Part shown: positions 15,580-24,182 of the stretch, piece after piece
How the letters are laid out: each line of letters begins with the position of its first letter
Position numbering within the stretch: position 1 is the first letter of the stretch
Source: JACVRW01 sp963808545
GTDB lineage: Bacteria; Actinomycetota; Thermoleophilia; Solirubrobacterales; Thermoleophilaceae
Length of the DNA stretch: 64,000 bases
Reading direction: 5' to 3'
Assembly: GCA_963808545.1 (NCBI GenBank)
Contig: CAWEGB010000006.1
Span: forward strand, 434,001 to 498,000
The notes under the pieces: generated by a model
Seen by the model: the letters and a program-made list of their open reading frames with translations, nothing else
What the model was told of the DNA's origin: nothing
Databases searched by the model: none
Position numbers and translations under genes: made by a program

Positions 15580-16446
15580 ATGAAGCACTGGCTCGTCCTC
15601 GTCGCGGTTTACGCCGTCGTGGCCGCGCTGGTCCTTCCCGGCTCGCTGCTGGCCTCGCAGGATCAGGCAACGCCCACCGCCACCGCGGAGGAGACCACCG
15701 AGCCGGCGCCCACGCCCGAGCAGCTCGACCAGGCCGTCGAGGATCAGGACGCCGGCGGCGACGCCGAGCCCCCCGCCGAGACCGCCCCGCCCGAGGCCGA
15801 GAGCACTGCGCCGGCCGAGCCCGAGGTCGAGCCCGAGGCCGAGAAGAAGCCCGCGGCCAAGGCGGCGCCGCCCGTGGAGCCGGCACCGGCCGAGCCCGCC
15901 CCCGCCAAGCCGGCGGCCGACCAGGCGGAGAAGGATCAGGCCGCGAAGGCCGCCAAGCTCGACAAGGCGGGAGAGAGCAAGAAGGCCAAGGCGGCGGCCA
16001 CCGCCAACGTCACCATCTCCGACTTCCGCTTCACTCCGGCCACCGTCACGGTGGTGAAGGGCGACACCGTCACGTGGACGAACGACGGGCCAACCGGGCA
16101 CTCGGCCACCGCAAGCAACGGCGAGTTCGACACGGGCATCTTCCCGGCCGGGCAGAGCCGCTCCGAGACCTTCGACACGCCCGGCACCTACGCCTACATC
16201 TGCACGCCCCATCCGAACATGGAGGGGACCGTGGTGGTGGAGGCGGCGGGGTCCGACCCCGCGGGTGAGGAGGAGGAGGCACAGCTCGAGAACGACGAGG
16301 AGGCGCTCGACGAGGATCTCGAGGCCGACTTCGACAGCGGCGGCCTGCCGAACACGGGCCGCGACGAGCGCACGATGATCATCCTCGGCCTGGTCATGAT
16401 CGCCATCGGCAGCGTCCTCTCGCTGCGCACCCGCCGCCAGAGCTGA
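15580..16446 (+). CDS. Cell-wall-anchored plastocyanin-like copper protein with LPNTG sorting motif
   Basis: 288 residues. An N-terminal signal segment (HWLVLVAVYAVVAALVLPG) precedes about 110 residues of Pro/Ala/Glu/Lys-rich stalk. The cupredoxin domain (residues of about 145-225) starts VTISDFRFTPATVTVVKGDTV and has the type 1 copper ligands: His in TGHSATA, then Cys, His and Met in YICTPHPNM. An acidic linker leads to LPNTG, a hydrophobic helix (MIILGLVMIAIGSVLSL) and RTRRQS, a textbook sortase signal. It therefore probably carries single electrons or copper at the cell surface. No sortase or redox partner is in the window. Confidence 0.82.
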   Translation: MKHWLVLVAVYAVVAALVLPGSLLASQDQATPTATAEETTEPAPTPEQLDQAVEDQDAGGDAEPPAETAPPEAESTAPAEPEVEPEAEKKPAAKAAPPVEPAPAEPAPAKPAADQAEKDQAAKAAKLDKAGESKKAKAAATANVTISDFRFTPATVTVVKGDTVTWTNDGPTGHSATASNGEFDTGIFPAGQSRSETFDTPGTYAYICTPHPNMEGTVVVEAAGSDPAGEEEEAQLENDEEALDEDLEADFDSGGLPNTGRDERTMIILGLVMIAIGSVLSLRTRRQS

Positions 16447-16460
16447 GCGAGCCGACCGGA

Positions 16461-16466
16461 TAGCCT
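16461..16466 (+). promoter_or_regulatory. -10 box TAGCCT before the B12-binding gene
   Basis: TAGCCT, 10 nt before ATG 16477. Confidence 0.4.
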
Positions 16467-16476
16467 GCTGGCCCTC

Positions 16477-16875
16477 ATGTCCACCAGGAAGATCCGCGTC
16501 GTGGTGGCCAAGCCGGGTCTGGACGGGCACGACCGGGGGGCCAAGATCATCGCCCGGGCGTTGCGCGACGCGGGCATGGAGGTGATCTACACCGGCCTGC
16601 ATCAGACGCCGGAGCAGATCGTCGAGACGGTGCTCCAGGAGGACGCCGACGCGGTCGGGCTGTCGATCCTGTCGGGAGCGCACATGACGCTGGTGCCGCG
16701 GATCGCCTCCCTGCTCGAGGGAGAGGGCGCCGAGGACGTGGTGCTGGTGGTGGGCGGAACGATCCCCAGCGAGGACATCCCCGAGCTCAAGGAACTGGGC
16801 GTGGCCGAGGTGTTCACCCCCGGAGCGCCGGTTCAGGGGATCATCGACTTCATCCGCGAGTCCGTCCCGGCGTAG
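16477..16875 (+). CDS. Cobalamin-binding subunit of a methylmalonyl-CoA-mutase-type enzyme
   Basis: 132 residues forming one complete B12-binding Rossmann domain. It begins IRVVVAKPGLDGHDRGAKI, where DGHDRG is the DxHxxG motif whose His ligates cobalt. It continues with GLSILSGAHM and the nucleotide-loop VVGGTIPSEDI. Such stand-alone small subunits pair with a catalytic large subunit of acyl-CoA mutases (methylmalonyl-CoA, isobutyryl-CoA or related). No large subunit or MeaB chaperone is nearby, so the partner must be elsewhere. The following etf genes fit acyl-CoA catabolism. Confidence 0.88.
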   Translation: MSTRKIRVVVAKPGLDGHDRGAKIIARALRDAGMEVIYTGLHQTPEQIVETVLQEDADAVGLSILSGAHMTLVPRIASLLEGEGAEDVVLVVGGTIPSEDIPELKELGVAEVFTPGAPVQGIIDFIRESVPA

Positions 16876-16915
16876 ACGGACGGCATGACGTCAGAGCCGT
16901 TGGCGCCGGTACGCG

Positions 16916-16933
16916 ATTGACTCGTCAGTCAAT
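16916..16933. promoter_or_regulatory. Perfect 18-bp palindrome ATTGACT-N4-AGTCAAT at the etf promoter
   Basis: Seven-base arms around CGTC. The left arm supplies TTGACT, a -35-like hexamer, 15 nt before a -10-like TAAGAT (16938-16943). The dyad therefore covers the promoter, the usual geometry of a TetR-type repressor operator. The regulator is unknown. Confidence 0.55.
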
Positions 16934-16937
16934 GAAG

Positions 16938-16943
16938 TAAGAT
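16938..16943 (+). promoter_or_regulatory. -10 box TAAGAT of the etf operon
   Basis: TAAGAT downstream of the TTGACT embedded in the palindrome; spacing 15 nt, slightly short. The transcript would have a leader of about 55 nt ending in AAGGAG before etfB. Confidence 0.4.
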
Positions 16944-17007
16944 CGGCTCCGCCTCCGGTCGGCAGCCCGCCGTCCGAGCGCGAAGATCAAGCCAAGGAGA
17001 AGCTCCC

Positions 17008-17802
17008 GTGAAGATCTGCGTCCTCGTCAAAGAGGTGCCCGACGCGGCGGTCGAGAAGCGCATGGACCAGGGGTCCAAGCGCATCGACCGCTCGGGCGAG
17101 ACCACGCTCAACCAGTTCGACACCCACGCCATCGAGGCTGCGATGCAGATCCGCGAGGGCGGAGGCGCCGACGTCGACGAGATCGTCGCCGTGACGATGG
17201 CCCCGTCGGAGGCGGGCCGCACCCTCAACAAGGCGGTGGCGCTGGGCGCCGACCGCTCGGTGCACCTCACCGACGAGGCGCTCGCCGGCTCGGACGTGTG
17301 CGCCACCGGCTACGCGCTGGCCAAGGTGCTCGAGACCGAGTCGCCCGACCTCGTCCTGCTCGGCCAGCAGTCGGCCGACGGCGAGTGCTACACGATCGGC
17401 GCCGTGGTGGCCGACCATCTGCGCATGCCCTCGCTGACCCAGGTCATCAAGCTCGACGTGGACGGCGACAAGCTGCGTTGCGAGCGCCAGGCCGAGTACG
17501 GCTACGACACGGTGGAGATCGAGCTGCCCGCCGTGATCTCGGTGGGCGACGCGATCAACGAGCCGCGCTACCCGTCGCTCAAGGCGATCATGGGGGCCAA
17601 GAAGAAGCCGCGCGACACGAAGTCCGCCAGCGACGCCGGCATCGACGCCGACCGCGTGGGCGAGCAGGGCTCCCGGACGGCGGTCCTCGCCATCAATCCC
17701 CCGGCCGAGAAGGCGGCGGGCGAGATCATCGAGGACGAGGACACGAACGAGACCGTCGAACGCATCGTCGGCTGGCTCGAGGAAAGGAAACTCCTCGCAT
17801 GA
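17008..17802 (+). CDS. etfB: Electron transfer flavoprotein beta subunit
   Basis: 264 residues. Small subunit of ETF, the AMP-binding half of the soluble carrier that takes electrons from acyl-CoA and other dehydrogenases. Typical features are KICVLVKEVPD at the start, LNQFDTHAIEAA, VAVTMAPSEA, LVLLGQQSADGE and LPAVISVGDAINEPRYPSL, in which the family signature VxxxxNEPRYPxL is clear. AAGGAG lies just upstream of the ATG-initial KICV reading (GTG codon at 17008). It overlaps etfA by four bases (ATGA), so the two subunits are translationally coupled. Confidence 0.93.
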   Translation: MKICVLVKEVPDAAVEKRMDQGSKRIDRSGETTLNQFDTHAIEAAMQIREGGGADVDEIVAVTMAPSEAGRTLNKAVALGADRSVHLTDEALAGSDVCATGYALAKVLETESPDLVLLGQQSADGECYTIGAVVADHLRMPSLTQVIKLDVDGDKLRCERQAEYGYDTVEIELPAVISVGDAINEPRYPSLKAIMGAKKKPRDTKSASDAGIDADRVGEQGSRTAVLAINPPAEKAAGEIIEDEDTNETVERIVGWLEERKLLA

Positions 17803-18770
17803 GCATCCTCACCTACGCACTTCACTACGAGGGCGAGTTCAACAAGAACTCGCTGGGCGCGGTGTCCGAGGGCGCCAAGCTGGCCGGCGACCTGGGCGGC
17901 GAGGCGGGCGTGGTGGTCGTCGGCGGCGACGACCTGACCGACGACTTCTGTGCCTCGCTCGGCCGCTACGGCGCCACCAAGGTCTATCGGGTCAAGGGCC
18001 CGGAGGGCCTGGGGGCGCCGGTGGTCGACGCGATGGCCAAGGTCATCACCGACGACGGCTACAAGTACGCCCTCTTCGGCGGCGGCCTGCTCGGCTTCGA
18101 GATCGGCGCTGGGCTGACCGCTCGTCTCGACGCCGGGGTGACCATGGAGGTCACGGCGGTCAAGGCTCAGGACGGCAAGCTCGTGGCCGAGCGGCCGATT
18201 CTCCAGGACTCGGCCATCGTCGACGTGGGCTACGTGAGCGAGCCGGGCATCATCATCGGCCGCCTCAACGCCTTCGACGTCAAGGAGGCGGGTGACGGCG
18301 CAGCCGAGGTGGTGGACGTCGACGTCACCTTCGAGGACCACTCGACCAAGGCCGTGATGGTGCAGCGCGGCGAGCAGCGCGGCGCCGACGTGAACATCGA
18401 GGACGCCGACATTCTCGTCGCCGGCGGCCGTGGTCTCGGCAAGGCCGAGGGCTTCGAGCTGTGCGAGTCGCTGGCCGGCGCCCTCGGGGGCGCGGTGGCC
18501 GCCACCCGCGCGGTGGTCGACGCCGGCTGGTATCCGTACGCCGCCCAGATCGGGCAGACGGGCAAGACGGTCGCCCCGAAGCTCTATCTCGCGGCGGGCA
18601 TCTCCGGCGCGATCCAGCACAAGGTCGGCATGCAGTCCTCGGAGAACATCGTCGCCATCAACAAGGACCCGAACGCGCCGATCTTCGAGTTCTCCGACCT
18701 CGGCGTGGTGGGCGACCTGAACAAGATCATGCCCAAGCTCACCGAGGCCCTGAAGGAAAAGAGGGGCTGA
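17799..18770 (+). CDS. etfA: Electron transfer flavoprotein alpha subunit
   Basis: 323 residues from ATG 17799, overlapping the etfB stop. Large FAD-binding subunit of ETF. The C-terminal FAD domain shows the signature VVDAGWYPYAAQIGQTG, preceded by VAGGRGLGKAEGF and followed by KLYLAAGISGAIQHKVGMQ and the NKDPNAPIFEFSDLGVVGD terminus, all standard. With EtfB it passes electrons to the ETF-quinone oxidoreductase encoded next (7-nt gap), forming a complete route from acyl-CoA dehydrogenases to quinone. Confidence 0.95.
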   Translation: MSILTYALHYEGEFNKNSLGAVSEGAKLAGDLGGEAGVVVVGGDDLTDDFCASLGRYGATKVYRVKGPEGLGAPVVDAMAKVITDDGYKYALFGGGLLGFEIGAGLTARLDAGVTMEVTAVKAQDGKLVAERPILQDSAIVDVGYVSEPGIIIGRLNAFDVKEAGDGAAEVVDVDVTFEDHSTKAVMVQRGEQRGADVNIEDADILVAGGRGLGKAEGFELCESLAGALGGAVAATRAVVDAGWYPYAAQIGQTGKTVAPKLYLAAGISGAIQHKVGMQSSENIVAINKDPNAPIFEFSDLGVVGDLNKIMPKLTEALKEKRG

Positions 18771-18777
18771 CGCCCGG

Positions 18778-20532
18778 ATGGCCACCGCTCCGATCGAGTT
18801 TCCGCCGCCGGTCGACTCCGCCAGGGAGTTCGTCGGCGCACCCACCGACCCGGAGGACGAGCGCATCGAGGTCGGCGTCGTGATCGTCGGCGGTGGGCCG
18901 GGCGGGCTGTCGTGCGCAATCCGCCTGACCCAGCTGCTGGCCGAGGACGAGGCGCTCATGGAGTCGCTCGGCGAGGTGCCGGTGGCGCTGGTGGAGAAGG
19001 GCAAGAACCCCGGCTCTCACCTGCTGTCGGGGGCAATGATGAACCCGTCCGCGATGCGCAAGCTGTTCCCGGACCTGGACGAGAGCGAGTGGCCGACCTA
19101 CGGCGCGGTGGAGAAGGACGCGGTCTATCTGCTGCCCAACAGCAAGCGCGCGATCCCGCTCAAGCCCACGCCGCCGCCGTTTCGCAACCACGGCAATCAC
19201 GTGACCTCGGTGGCCCAGCTCGGGCGCTGGCTGTCCAATCAGGCCGAGGAGGCCGGCGTCTACATCCTGGGCGAGACCGCGGCCGCGCGCCTGCTGGTCG
19301 ACGACGACCGCGTGGTCGGCGTGCGCTCCGGTGACAAGGGACGGGGCAAGGACGGGGAGGAGCTCGGCAACTTCGAGCCCGGGTCCGACCTGATCGCCAA
19401 GGCCACCGTGCTGGCCGAGGGCACCCAGGGACACCTCACCGGCGCCGCGATCCGCCACTTCGACCTCGGCTCCGAGGACCCGCAGCAGTGGGAGCTCGGC
19501 GTGAAGGAGGTCTGGGAGGTCCAGCAGCCGCTCGACCGGGTCGTTCACACGATGGCCTGGCCGCTGCGCTTCGGTCCCAAGTACCGCGAGTTCGGCGGCT
19601 CGTTCATCTACCCGATGGGCGAGGACAGGGTGTCGATGGGCCTCGTGGTGGGGCTCGACTACCGCGACGCCTCGTTCTCGGTTCACGACGCCCTCCAGGA
19701 GCTCAAGGGCCATCCGCTGGTGGCCAAGATCATCGAGGGCGGCAAGCGCGTGGGCTGGGGGGCGAAGACGATTCCCTCCGGCGGCTACTGGGCCCAGCCG
19801 CGGCGGTACTGGGCGCCCGGCATGGCCATCTGCGGCGACGGCGCCGGGATGGTCAACATCCCCACCCTCAAGGGCGTGCACTACGCGATGCACGCCGGCA
19901 TGTTCGCGGCGGAGGCGATCTACGAGCGGCTCAAGGGCGGCGAGGAGGGCACCGCCGACCTGTCCAACTACGAGGCCAAGGTGCGCGGCTCGGAGATCGA
20001 GACCGACATCCGCCGCTCGCGCAACATGCGCCAGCCCTTCTCACGCGGCTTCCTGGTGGGCGGAGCGATCGCGAACATGATGGAGATCTCGGGCGGACGC
20101 TTCCCCGGCGGCCGCTGGGCCACCCACGACGACGCCACCGTCGACGTCTTCATCGGGGACCGCGACAAGGACTACCCGAAGCCCGACGGCAAGACCACCT
20201 TCGACAAGCTGTCGTCGGTCTTCCTCACCGGCAACGCCACGCGCGACGACGCGCCCAACCACATCCGCATCCAGGACAAGGTGCCGCTCGACGTCGCTCT
20301 GATGTGGCAGAACATGTGCCCGGCCGCCGTCTACGAGGTGCCCGAGGACGAGCTCGAGGCCGCTCGCTCCGGAAACGGCGCGGGCAACGGCAACGGCAAG
20401 CTCGACGGCAAGCACGAGGTCAAGCTGCAGATCACCCCCTCGAACTGCGTGCAGTGCGGGGCGATCACCGCGAAGGGCGGGCGCCTGACGCCCCCCGAAG
20501 GCGGCGACGGCCCCAACTACCAGGTCACCTGA
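18778..20532 (+). CDS. Electron transfer flavoprotein-quinone oxidoreductase
   Basis: 584 residues. Transfers electrons from reduced ETF to membrane quinone. The N-terminal dinucleotide fold is VGVVIVGGGPGGLSCAIRL. The family's membrane/quinone segment follows (FGGSFIYPM, GWGAKTIPSGGYWAQPRRYW, DGAGMVNIPTLKGVHYAMHAG). The C-terminal 4Fe-4S domain has MCPAAVYE and SNCVQCGAITAKGG, ending PEGGDGPNYQVT. The canonical domain has C..., then CVHCKTCDIK: here three cysteines are present but the fourth ligand position is occupied by Ile. An Asn/Gly-rich low-complexity insert (GNGAGNGNGK) precedes this domain. It is the last gene of the etf operon. Confidence 0.9.
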   Translation: MATAPIEFPPPVDSAREFVGAPTDPEDERIEVGVVIVGGGPGGLSCAIRLTQLLAEDEALMESLGEVPVALVEKGKNPGSHLLSGAMMNPSAMRKLFPDLDESEWPTYGAVEKDAVYLLPNSKRAIPLKPTPPPFRNHGNHVTSVAQLGRWLSNQAEEAGVYILGETAAARLLVDDDRVVGVRSGDKGRGKDGEELGNFEPGSDLIAKATVLAEGTQGHLTGAAIRHFDLGSEDPQQWELGVKEVWEVQQPLDRVVHTMAWPLRFGPKYREFGGSFIYPMGEDRVSMGLVVGLDYRDASFSVHDALQELKGHPLVAKIIEGGKRVGWGAKTIPSGGYWAQPRRYWAPGMAICGDGAGMVNIPTLKGVHYAMHAGMFAAEAIYERLKGGEEGTADLSNYEAKVRGSEIETDIRRSRNMRQPFSRGFLVGGAIANMMEISGGRFPGGRWATHDDATVDVFIGDRDKDYPKPDGKTTFDKLSSVFLTGNATRDDAPNHIRIQDKVPLDVALMWQNMCPAAVYEVPEDELEAARSGNGAGNGNGKLDGKHEVKLQITPSNCVQCGAITAKGGRLTPPEGGDGPNYQVT

Positions 20533-20569
20533 GGGCCTGAGGACCTCGCCCTCGGCGTCCTCGCCCCCT

Positions 20570-20586
20570 CGCGTGCAGAGCACGCG
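20570..20586. terminator. Hairpin CGCGTGC-AGA-GCACGCG after the etf operon
   Basis: A perfect 7-bp stem, 38 nt after the etfQO stop, in the convergent gap. It is a plausible terminator for the plus strand. Confidence 0.4.
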
Positions 20587-20630
20587 TCGGGCGCTGCGTC
20601 CTTGAGGGCGCGCTTCTCAGGCATCTCAGC

Positions 20631-20650
20631 TGACCTGGCGAGCCAGGTCA
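20631..20650. terminator. Hairpin TGACCTGGC-GA-GCCAGGTCA
   Basis: A perfect 9-bp stem with a 2-nt centre, 14 nt beyond the stop of the minus-strand membrane-protein gene. It is likely that gene's terminator; the dyad could also serve the plus strand. Confidence 0.45.
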
Positions 20651-20663
20651 CCCGAGGGCCACC

Positions 20664-21728
20664 TCACGGGAGGGCCCGGGCGGCCCGGTACTCCGCCCTC
20701 GCCGCGAAGCTCGAACGCATCTCGTCGGTCAGCTCGTCCAGGAACTCCTCGCGGTAGGTGGAGTCGGTGAGCACGGCGATCGCGTAGTAGAGGCCGGCGA
20801 ACGCTCCGATGCCCCCCGACACGCGCAGCAGCGCCTCGGTGATCTCGACGCGCTCGCCGAACAGGCCGAAGCCGAGCACCACGGAGCCCTCGGCCACCTC
20901 CCACGATTCGCGGATGGAGGGGCCCACCGCCAGGGCGCCCAGCACGACGAAGAAGGCGGCCACGGCCAGGCTCACCACGATGGTCTGGAGCGCCTGGCTG
21001 ACGAACAGCACCAGACCGACGTTGAAGCGCTCGCGGCGCTCGAGCGCCGGGCCGTCGCCCGCGTCGTTCTCCAGCTCCCTCACCTCGCGGGGCAGCCGCA
21101 CGATCACGAACAGCGATCCGGCTCCCACGAGCAGGGCGGCGACCAGCGCGAGGAACACGTCGGGCATGCGCGAGAACACCTGCCACATCTCGGTATTGAT
21201 GAACAGGACGAGCGCGAACACGAGCAGGAGCGGCACCGCCTTGGACAGCACGGTCACAGCCACGTCGAGCTGTGCCACCAGACGGGTCCCCGCCCAGCGC
21301 ACGATCCAGACGAGCCCGCCGGCAATCACCGCGTAGGTCAGCAGCAAGATCAGGGCGTTGACGGCGAGCGTGGCTGCCGCGCTGCCCACCTGGCCGCCGA
21401 AGATGAGCGGGAGGGCGGCGGGGACGAGCAGGAACAGTCCGAGCTCGAGGTTGCCCACGTGCTCGGGCAGCGACCAGAAGCGCCGCCCGCGCGCGAGGTT
21501 GAGCAGGCCGAAGGCGCCGAGCAGGATGGCCAGGCCGCCCAGCACGGCGCCGACGTTCGTGAGCAGCGGCCAGTCGAGCTGGATTGCTCCAAGCGTCTCG
21601 GCGATGAACACCAGCGCCAGCAGAGGGGCCGCACGGGTCCAGACATCCTCCCGGGCGGAGCGATCCTCTACGAACAGGGGGAGGCCGTCACGGCGAAAGC
21701 GACGCTCGTAGGCGTCGAGGTCGGTCAC
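20664..21728 (-). CDS. Multi-pass membrane protein of unknown function
   Basis: 354 residues from GTG 21728. After a charged N-terminus (DLDAYERRFRRDGLPLFVED) there are roughly eight hydrophobic segments, e.g. APLLALVFIAETLGAI, VGAVLGGLAILLGAFGLL, LLLVFALVLFINTEMW and QTIVVSLAVAAFFVVLGAL. A soluble Arg/Glu-rich loop lies near residue 210. The C-terminus returns to the cytoplasm (YREEFLDELTDEMRSSFAAR). No transporter signature was recognised. Downstream of the MFS and methyltransferase genes on the same strand, it may be the third gene of that unit. Upstream in-frame sequence belongs to the damaged MFS gene, so the start is chosen by loss of conservation. Confidence 0.6.
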   Translation of the reverse strand: MTDLDAYERRFRRDGLPLFVEDRSAREDVWTRAAPLLALVFIAETLGAIQLDWPLLTNVGAVLGGLAILLGAFGLLNLARGRRFWSLPEHVGNLELGLFLLVPAALPLIFGGQVGSAAATLAVNALILLLTYAVIAGGLVWIVRWAGTRLVAQLDVAVTVLSKAVPLLLVFALVLFINTEMWQVFSRMPDVFLALVAALLVGAGSLFVIVRLPREVRELENDAGDGPALERRERFNVGLVLFVSQALQTIVVSLAVAAFFVVLGALAVGPSIRESWEVAEGSVVLGFGLFGERVEITEALLRVSGGIGAFAGLYYAIAVLTDSTYREEFLDELTDEMRSSFAARAEYRAARALP

Positions 21729-21760
21729 CCGCCGTATTTGAGAGCCCGCGGCGGACGGGG

Positions 21761-22985
21761 TCAGCCGCTGCGCCCGCAGCAGCTGCGGCTCGCCGGCGCG
21801 CCGCGGCGCGCATGAGGCCCGAGGCCCAGCACGCCGGACGACACGCAGCCGAGGCCGGCTCCGAGCAGGCCAGCTGGGCGCCGAGCACGGAGACCGAGCA
21901 CGCCGCCGGCGCCGAGGGCCCCGAGCTCGGCGGTGTTGCGGAGACCGTTGTAGGCGGCGAAGGCGCGACCGTGGAGCACGCTCGGGGACGCGTTCTTGGA
22001 TCACGGTTCGGACCAGCACGTTCTTGAGCCCGTGGGCCAGCCCGCCGCCGACGAAACCGCCGATCACCACGGGCAGGATCGCCCAGGACGCCGCGAAGGC
22101 CATCCCGGCGCCCTGGATCGCGAGCGCGGACAGGGCGAGCGCGGCCATCGCTGCGGCTTTCGCCGCTGGGCCACGCGGCGCGGCGAGCCCGGTGGCGCCT
22201 GCCACCATGCCGATCATCCAGGCGGCCCCGGTGAGCGCGTAGCCCGCGTCCCGCCACCCACCACGTCCTTGATGTAGAAGACCTCGACCGTCAGGGAGGC
22301 GGAGATGAACAGGAGGCCCAGCACGCGGCTGCCGACTAGCACGCGGAGCAGGTCGTCGCGCCAGAGGAAGCGGAAGCCGTCCCGGGCCCGGTCGCCGGGC
22401 TTCGTGTGCATGACGCCGGCGGGTGCGCGGCGCGTACGCATGCAGGCTGCGGCGAGCGCGATGGCCACGAAGCTAGCGGCGTTGACGAGCAGGGCGAGCC
22501 GCGAACCGCCACCGGCGGTGAGCGACGCCGGCCAGCCAGCGGACCGATGGCGAAGCCGGCGTAGCGCGCCGTCTCGACCCAGCCGTTGGCCTGCATAAGG
22601 CCGGTCTCGGCCGGCCACCGCCGGGAACCAGCGCGAACTCGGCCGGCTGGCTGACCGCCGAGCCCACGCCCGAGCAGCGACGGACAGCAGCGAGTATCGA
22701 GGCGAGGGAGTCGGTGAAGGCAAGGCCCGCGGCTACCAGGCGCCTGCACCAGCGACGCGAGTACGAGCAGGCGCGCGCTCTCCACCCTGTCCGCCAGCAG
22801 GCCCGGCCAGCGGGGCCAGCGCCACCACCGGGACCATGGTGGCGGCGAACAGCGCCGACACGGCCAGGCCGGAACCGGTGAGGGCGTGCACCTGCAGCAC
22901 GAGACGCGATCAACGCCACGAAGTCGCCGGCGGCCGACAGGCCGACGGCGCCGATGAGCAGGCGGAGATCGCGAGACGAAGACAT
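21761..22985 (-). pseudogene. MFS transporter broken by many indels
   Basis: The ATG at 22985 opens a normal MFS first helix (LRLLIGAVGLSAAGDFVALI), but the frame then changes at least six or seven times. The expected segments appear in order in different frames: a GLLADRVESARLLVLASLVQ loop, GSAVSQPAEFALVP, GLMQANGWVETARYAGFAIG, RFLWRDDLLRVLVGSRVLG, then the C-terminal helices (VIGGFVGGGLAHGLKNVLVR, NGLRNTAELGALGAGGVL). There are no stop codons inside the conserved pieces, so either the indels are very recent or this stretch of the assembly is poor. It begins 3 nt after the methyltransferase stop, so the two form an operon. Intact, it would be a drug or metabolite exporter of about 410 residues. 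Confidence 0.7.
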
Positions 22986-22988
22986 GGC

Positions 22989-24074
22989 TCAGCGATGCAG
23001 CCGGTAGACGCGGAAGAAGTCGTTCTCGATCGGGAGCACCTCGACGTTGCAGAAGCCGGCGGCGCTCGGCGTAGTCACGCATCGGTGTCGGCCCGCATCA
23101 CCGTGCCGGTGCCCACCGGGTGGTCGTGATCCATCCCGGTCGGCAGACAGCAGAGCACGCTGAAGCCGTACATCAGCCGATCGACGTCGACCGGCGGGCG
23201 CCGAGAACGAGTCGGACACGCGCTCGTCCATCACGAGCACGGCACCGTCGGAGCCCGCGAGGCGGTGCAGCGTCTCGAGCAGCTCGACGGGGCGGGGCAC
23301 GTCGTGCAGCGCCTCGAAGATCGTGACCAGGTCGTAGCTGCCGGACAGCCCGGGATCGGCGGCGTCGGCCACGTGGAAGCGAACGCGCTCGCTCAGTCCG
23401 TGGTCGGCGGCATTGGCGCGCGCGAGCTCCACCGAGGCCTCGTCGAGGTCGTATCCGTCCACCTCGACGTTCGGATAGGCGCTGCGCGATCGCGATGCTT
23501 GACCAGCCACCGCCAGAGGCCACGTCGGCCACGCGGCCCCCTTCGCTCAGCCGCGCATGGATGTCGGGAAGCGAGGGCAGCCACTCGCGGCCGAGCTCAT
23601 TGAGGAACAGGGCGCGATTCTGGTCGGCCTGGGCCTCGCGTCCGTCGGCGCCGTAGGCCGTCCAGGGCACGCCCGCACCGGTACGGAAGGCGTCCAGGAC
23701 CTGCGGCAGTGCCTGGCCGGTGGCCGCGATGACGCGCGCGATGGGCGCCATGTAGTCGAGGCTGTCGCGCTTCACGAGCACCTCGGCGTGGTCGTCGGAG
23801 ATCGAGAAGCGGCGCTCCAGCGCGTCGGCCTCAGGGTTCTCGACGTCGAGGATTCCGCCCGCGGCCTGGGCCTCGAGCCACTCCCGCACGTAGCGTTCGT
23901 TCGTGCTGGTCGCGGACGCCAGCGCGCGCGAGTTGAGCGCACCGAGGTCGGCCAGCGTCACGTAGAGGCCGAGCCGGTCGCCGATGTGTACCTCGAGCAC
24001 CTCCATAGCGGCGATGTAGCGCTCGAGCAACGGTCGGCGAAGGGCGGGCTCTGGGTCTGGGCTACGGCAGACAT
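22989..24074 (-). CDS. SAM-dependent methyltransferase with winged-helix N-terminus, several frameshifts
   Basis: ATG 24074 (GGAGAG upstream) starts MSAVAQTQSPPFADR. One base is missing near 24031, after which LLERYIAAMEVLEVHIGDRLG continues. The N-terminal 100 residues are a dimerisation/winged-helix region (TSTNERYVREWLEAQAAGGIL). The class I methyltransferase core has VADVASGGGWSSIAIAQ (SAM loop), then after a shift near 23480 VEVDGYDLDEASVELARANA, FHVADAAD and TIFEALHDVPRPVELLE. More shifts occur near 23210 and 23080 before the terminal VEVLPIENDFFRVYRLHR. This is the Rv2258c-like type; the substrate is unknown. At least four indels in about 1.1 kb suggest assembly errors. It is divergent from the SARP-type regulator across a 24-bp palindrome. 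Confidence 0.7.
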
Positions 24075-24094
24075 GTCTCTCCGGAAGTCGGGAT

Positions 24095-24118
24095 CGGCAC
24101 GAGTGTCCACTCGTGCCG
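24095..24118. promoter_or_regulatory. 24-bp palindrome between the methyltransferase/MFS unit and the SARP-type regulator
   Basis: CGGCACGAGTG - TC - CACTCGTGCCG: perfect 11-bp arms with a 2-nt centre. It is 21 nt upstream of the methyltransferase start and 53 nt before the regulator's -10 box. It is placed to control both divergent units and is probably bound by the regulator itself or a TetR/LuxR-type protein. Confidence 0.55.
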
Positions 24119-24170
24119 TCAGCCCACCGTCATCCGCCCGTCAGCAGACGATCAGGCCCCGATGCGCGGA

Positions 24171-24176
24171 TACGCT
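24171..24176 (+). promoter_or_regulatory. -10 box TACGCT of the SARP-type regulator
   Basis: TACGCT, 6 nt before GTG 24183. It decides the start against the upstream ATG at 24162. Confidence 0.5.
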
Positions 24177-24182
24177 CTCGCC

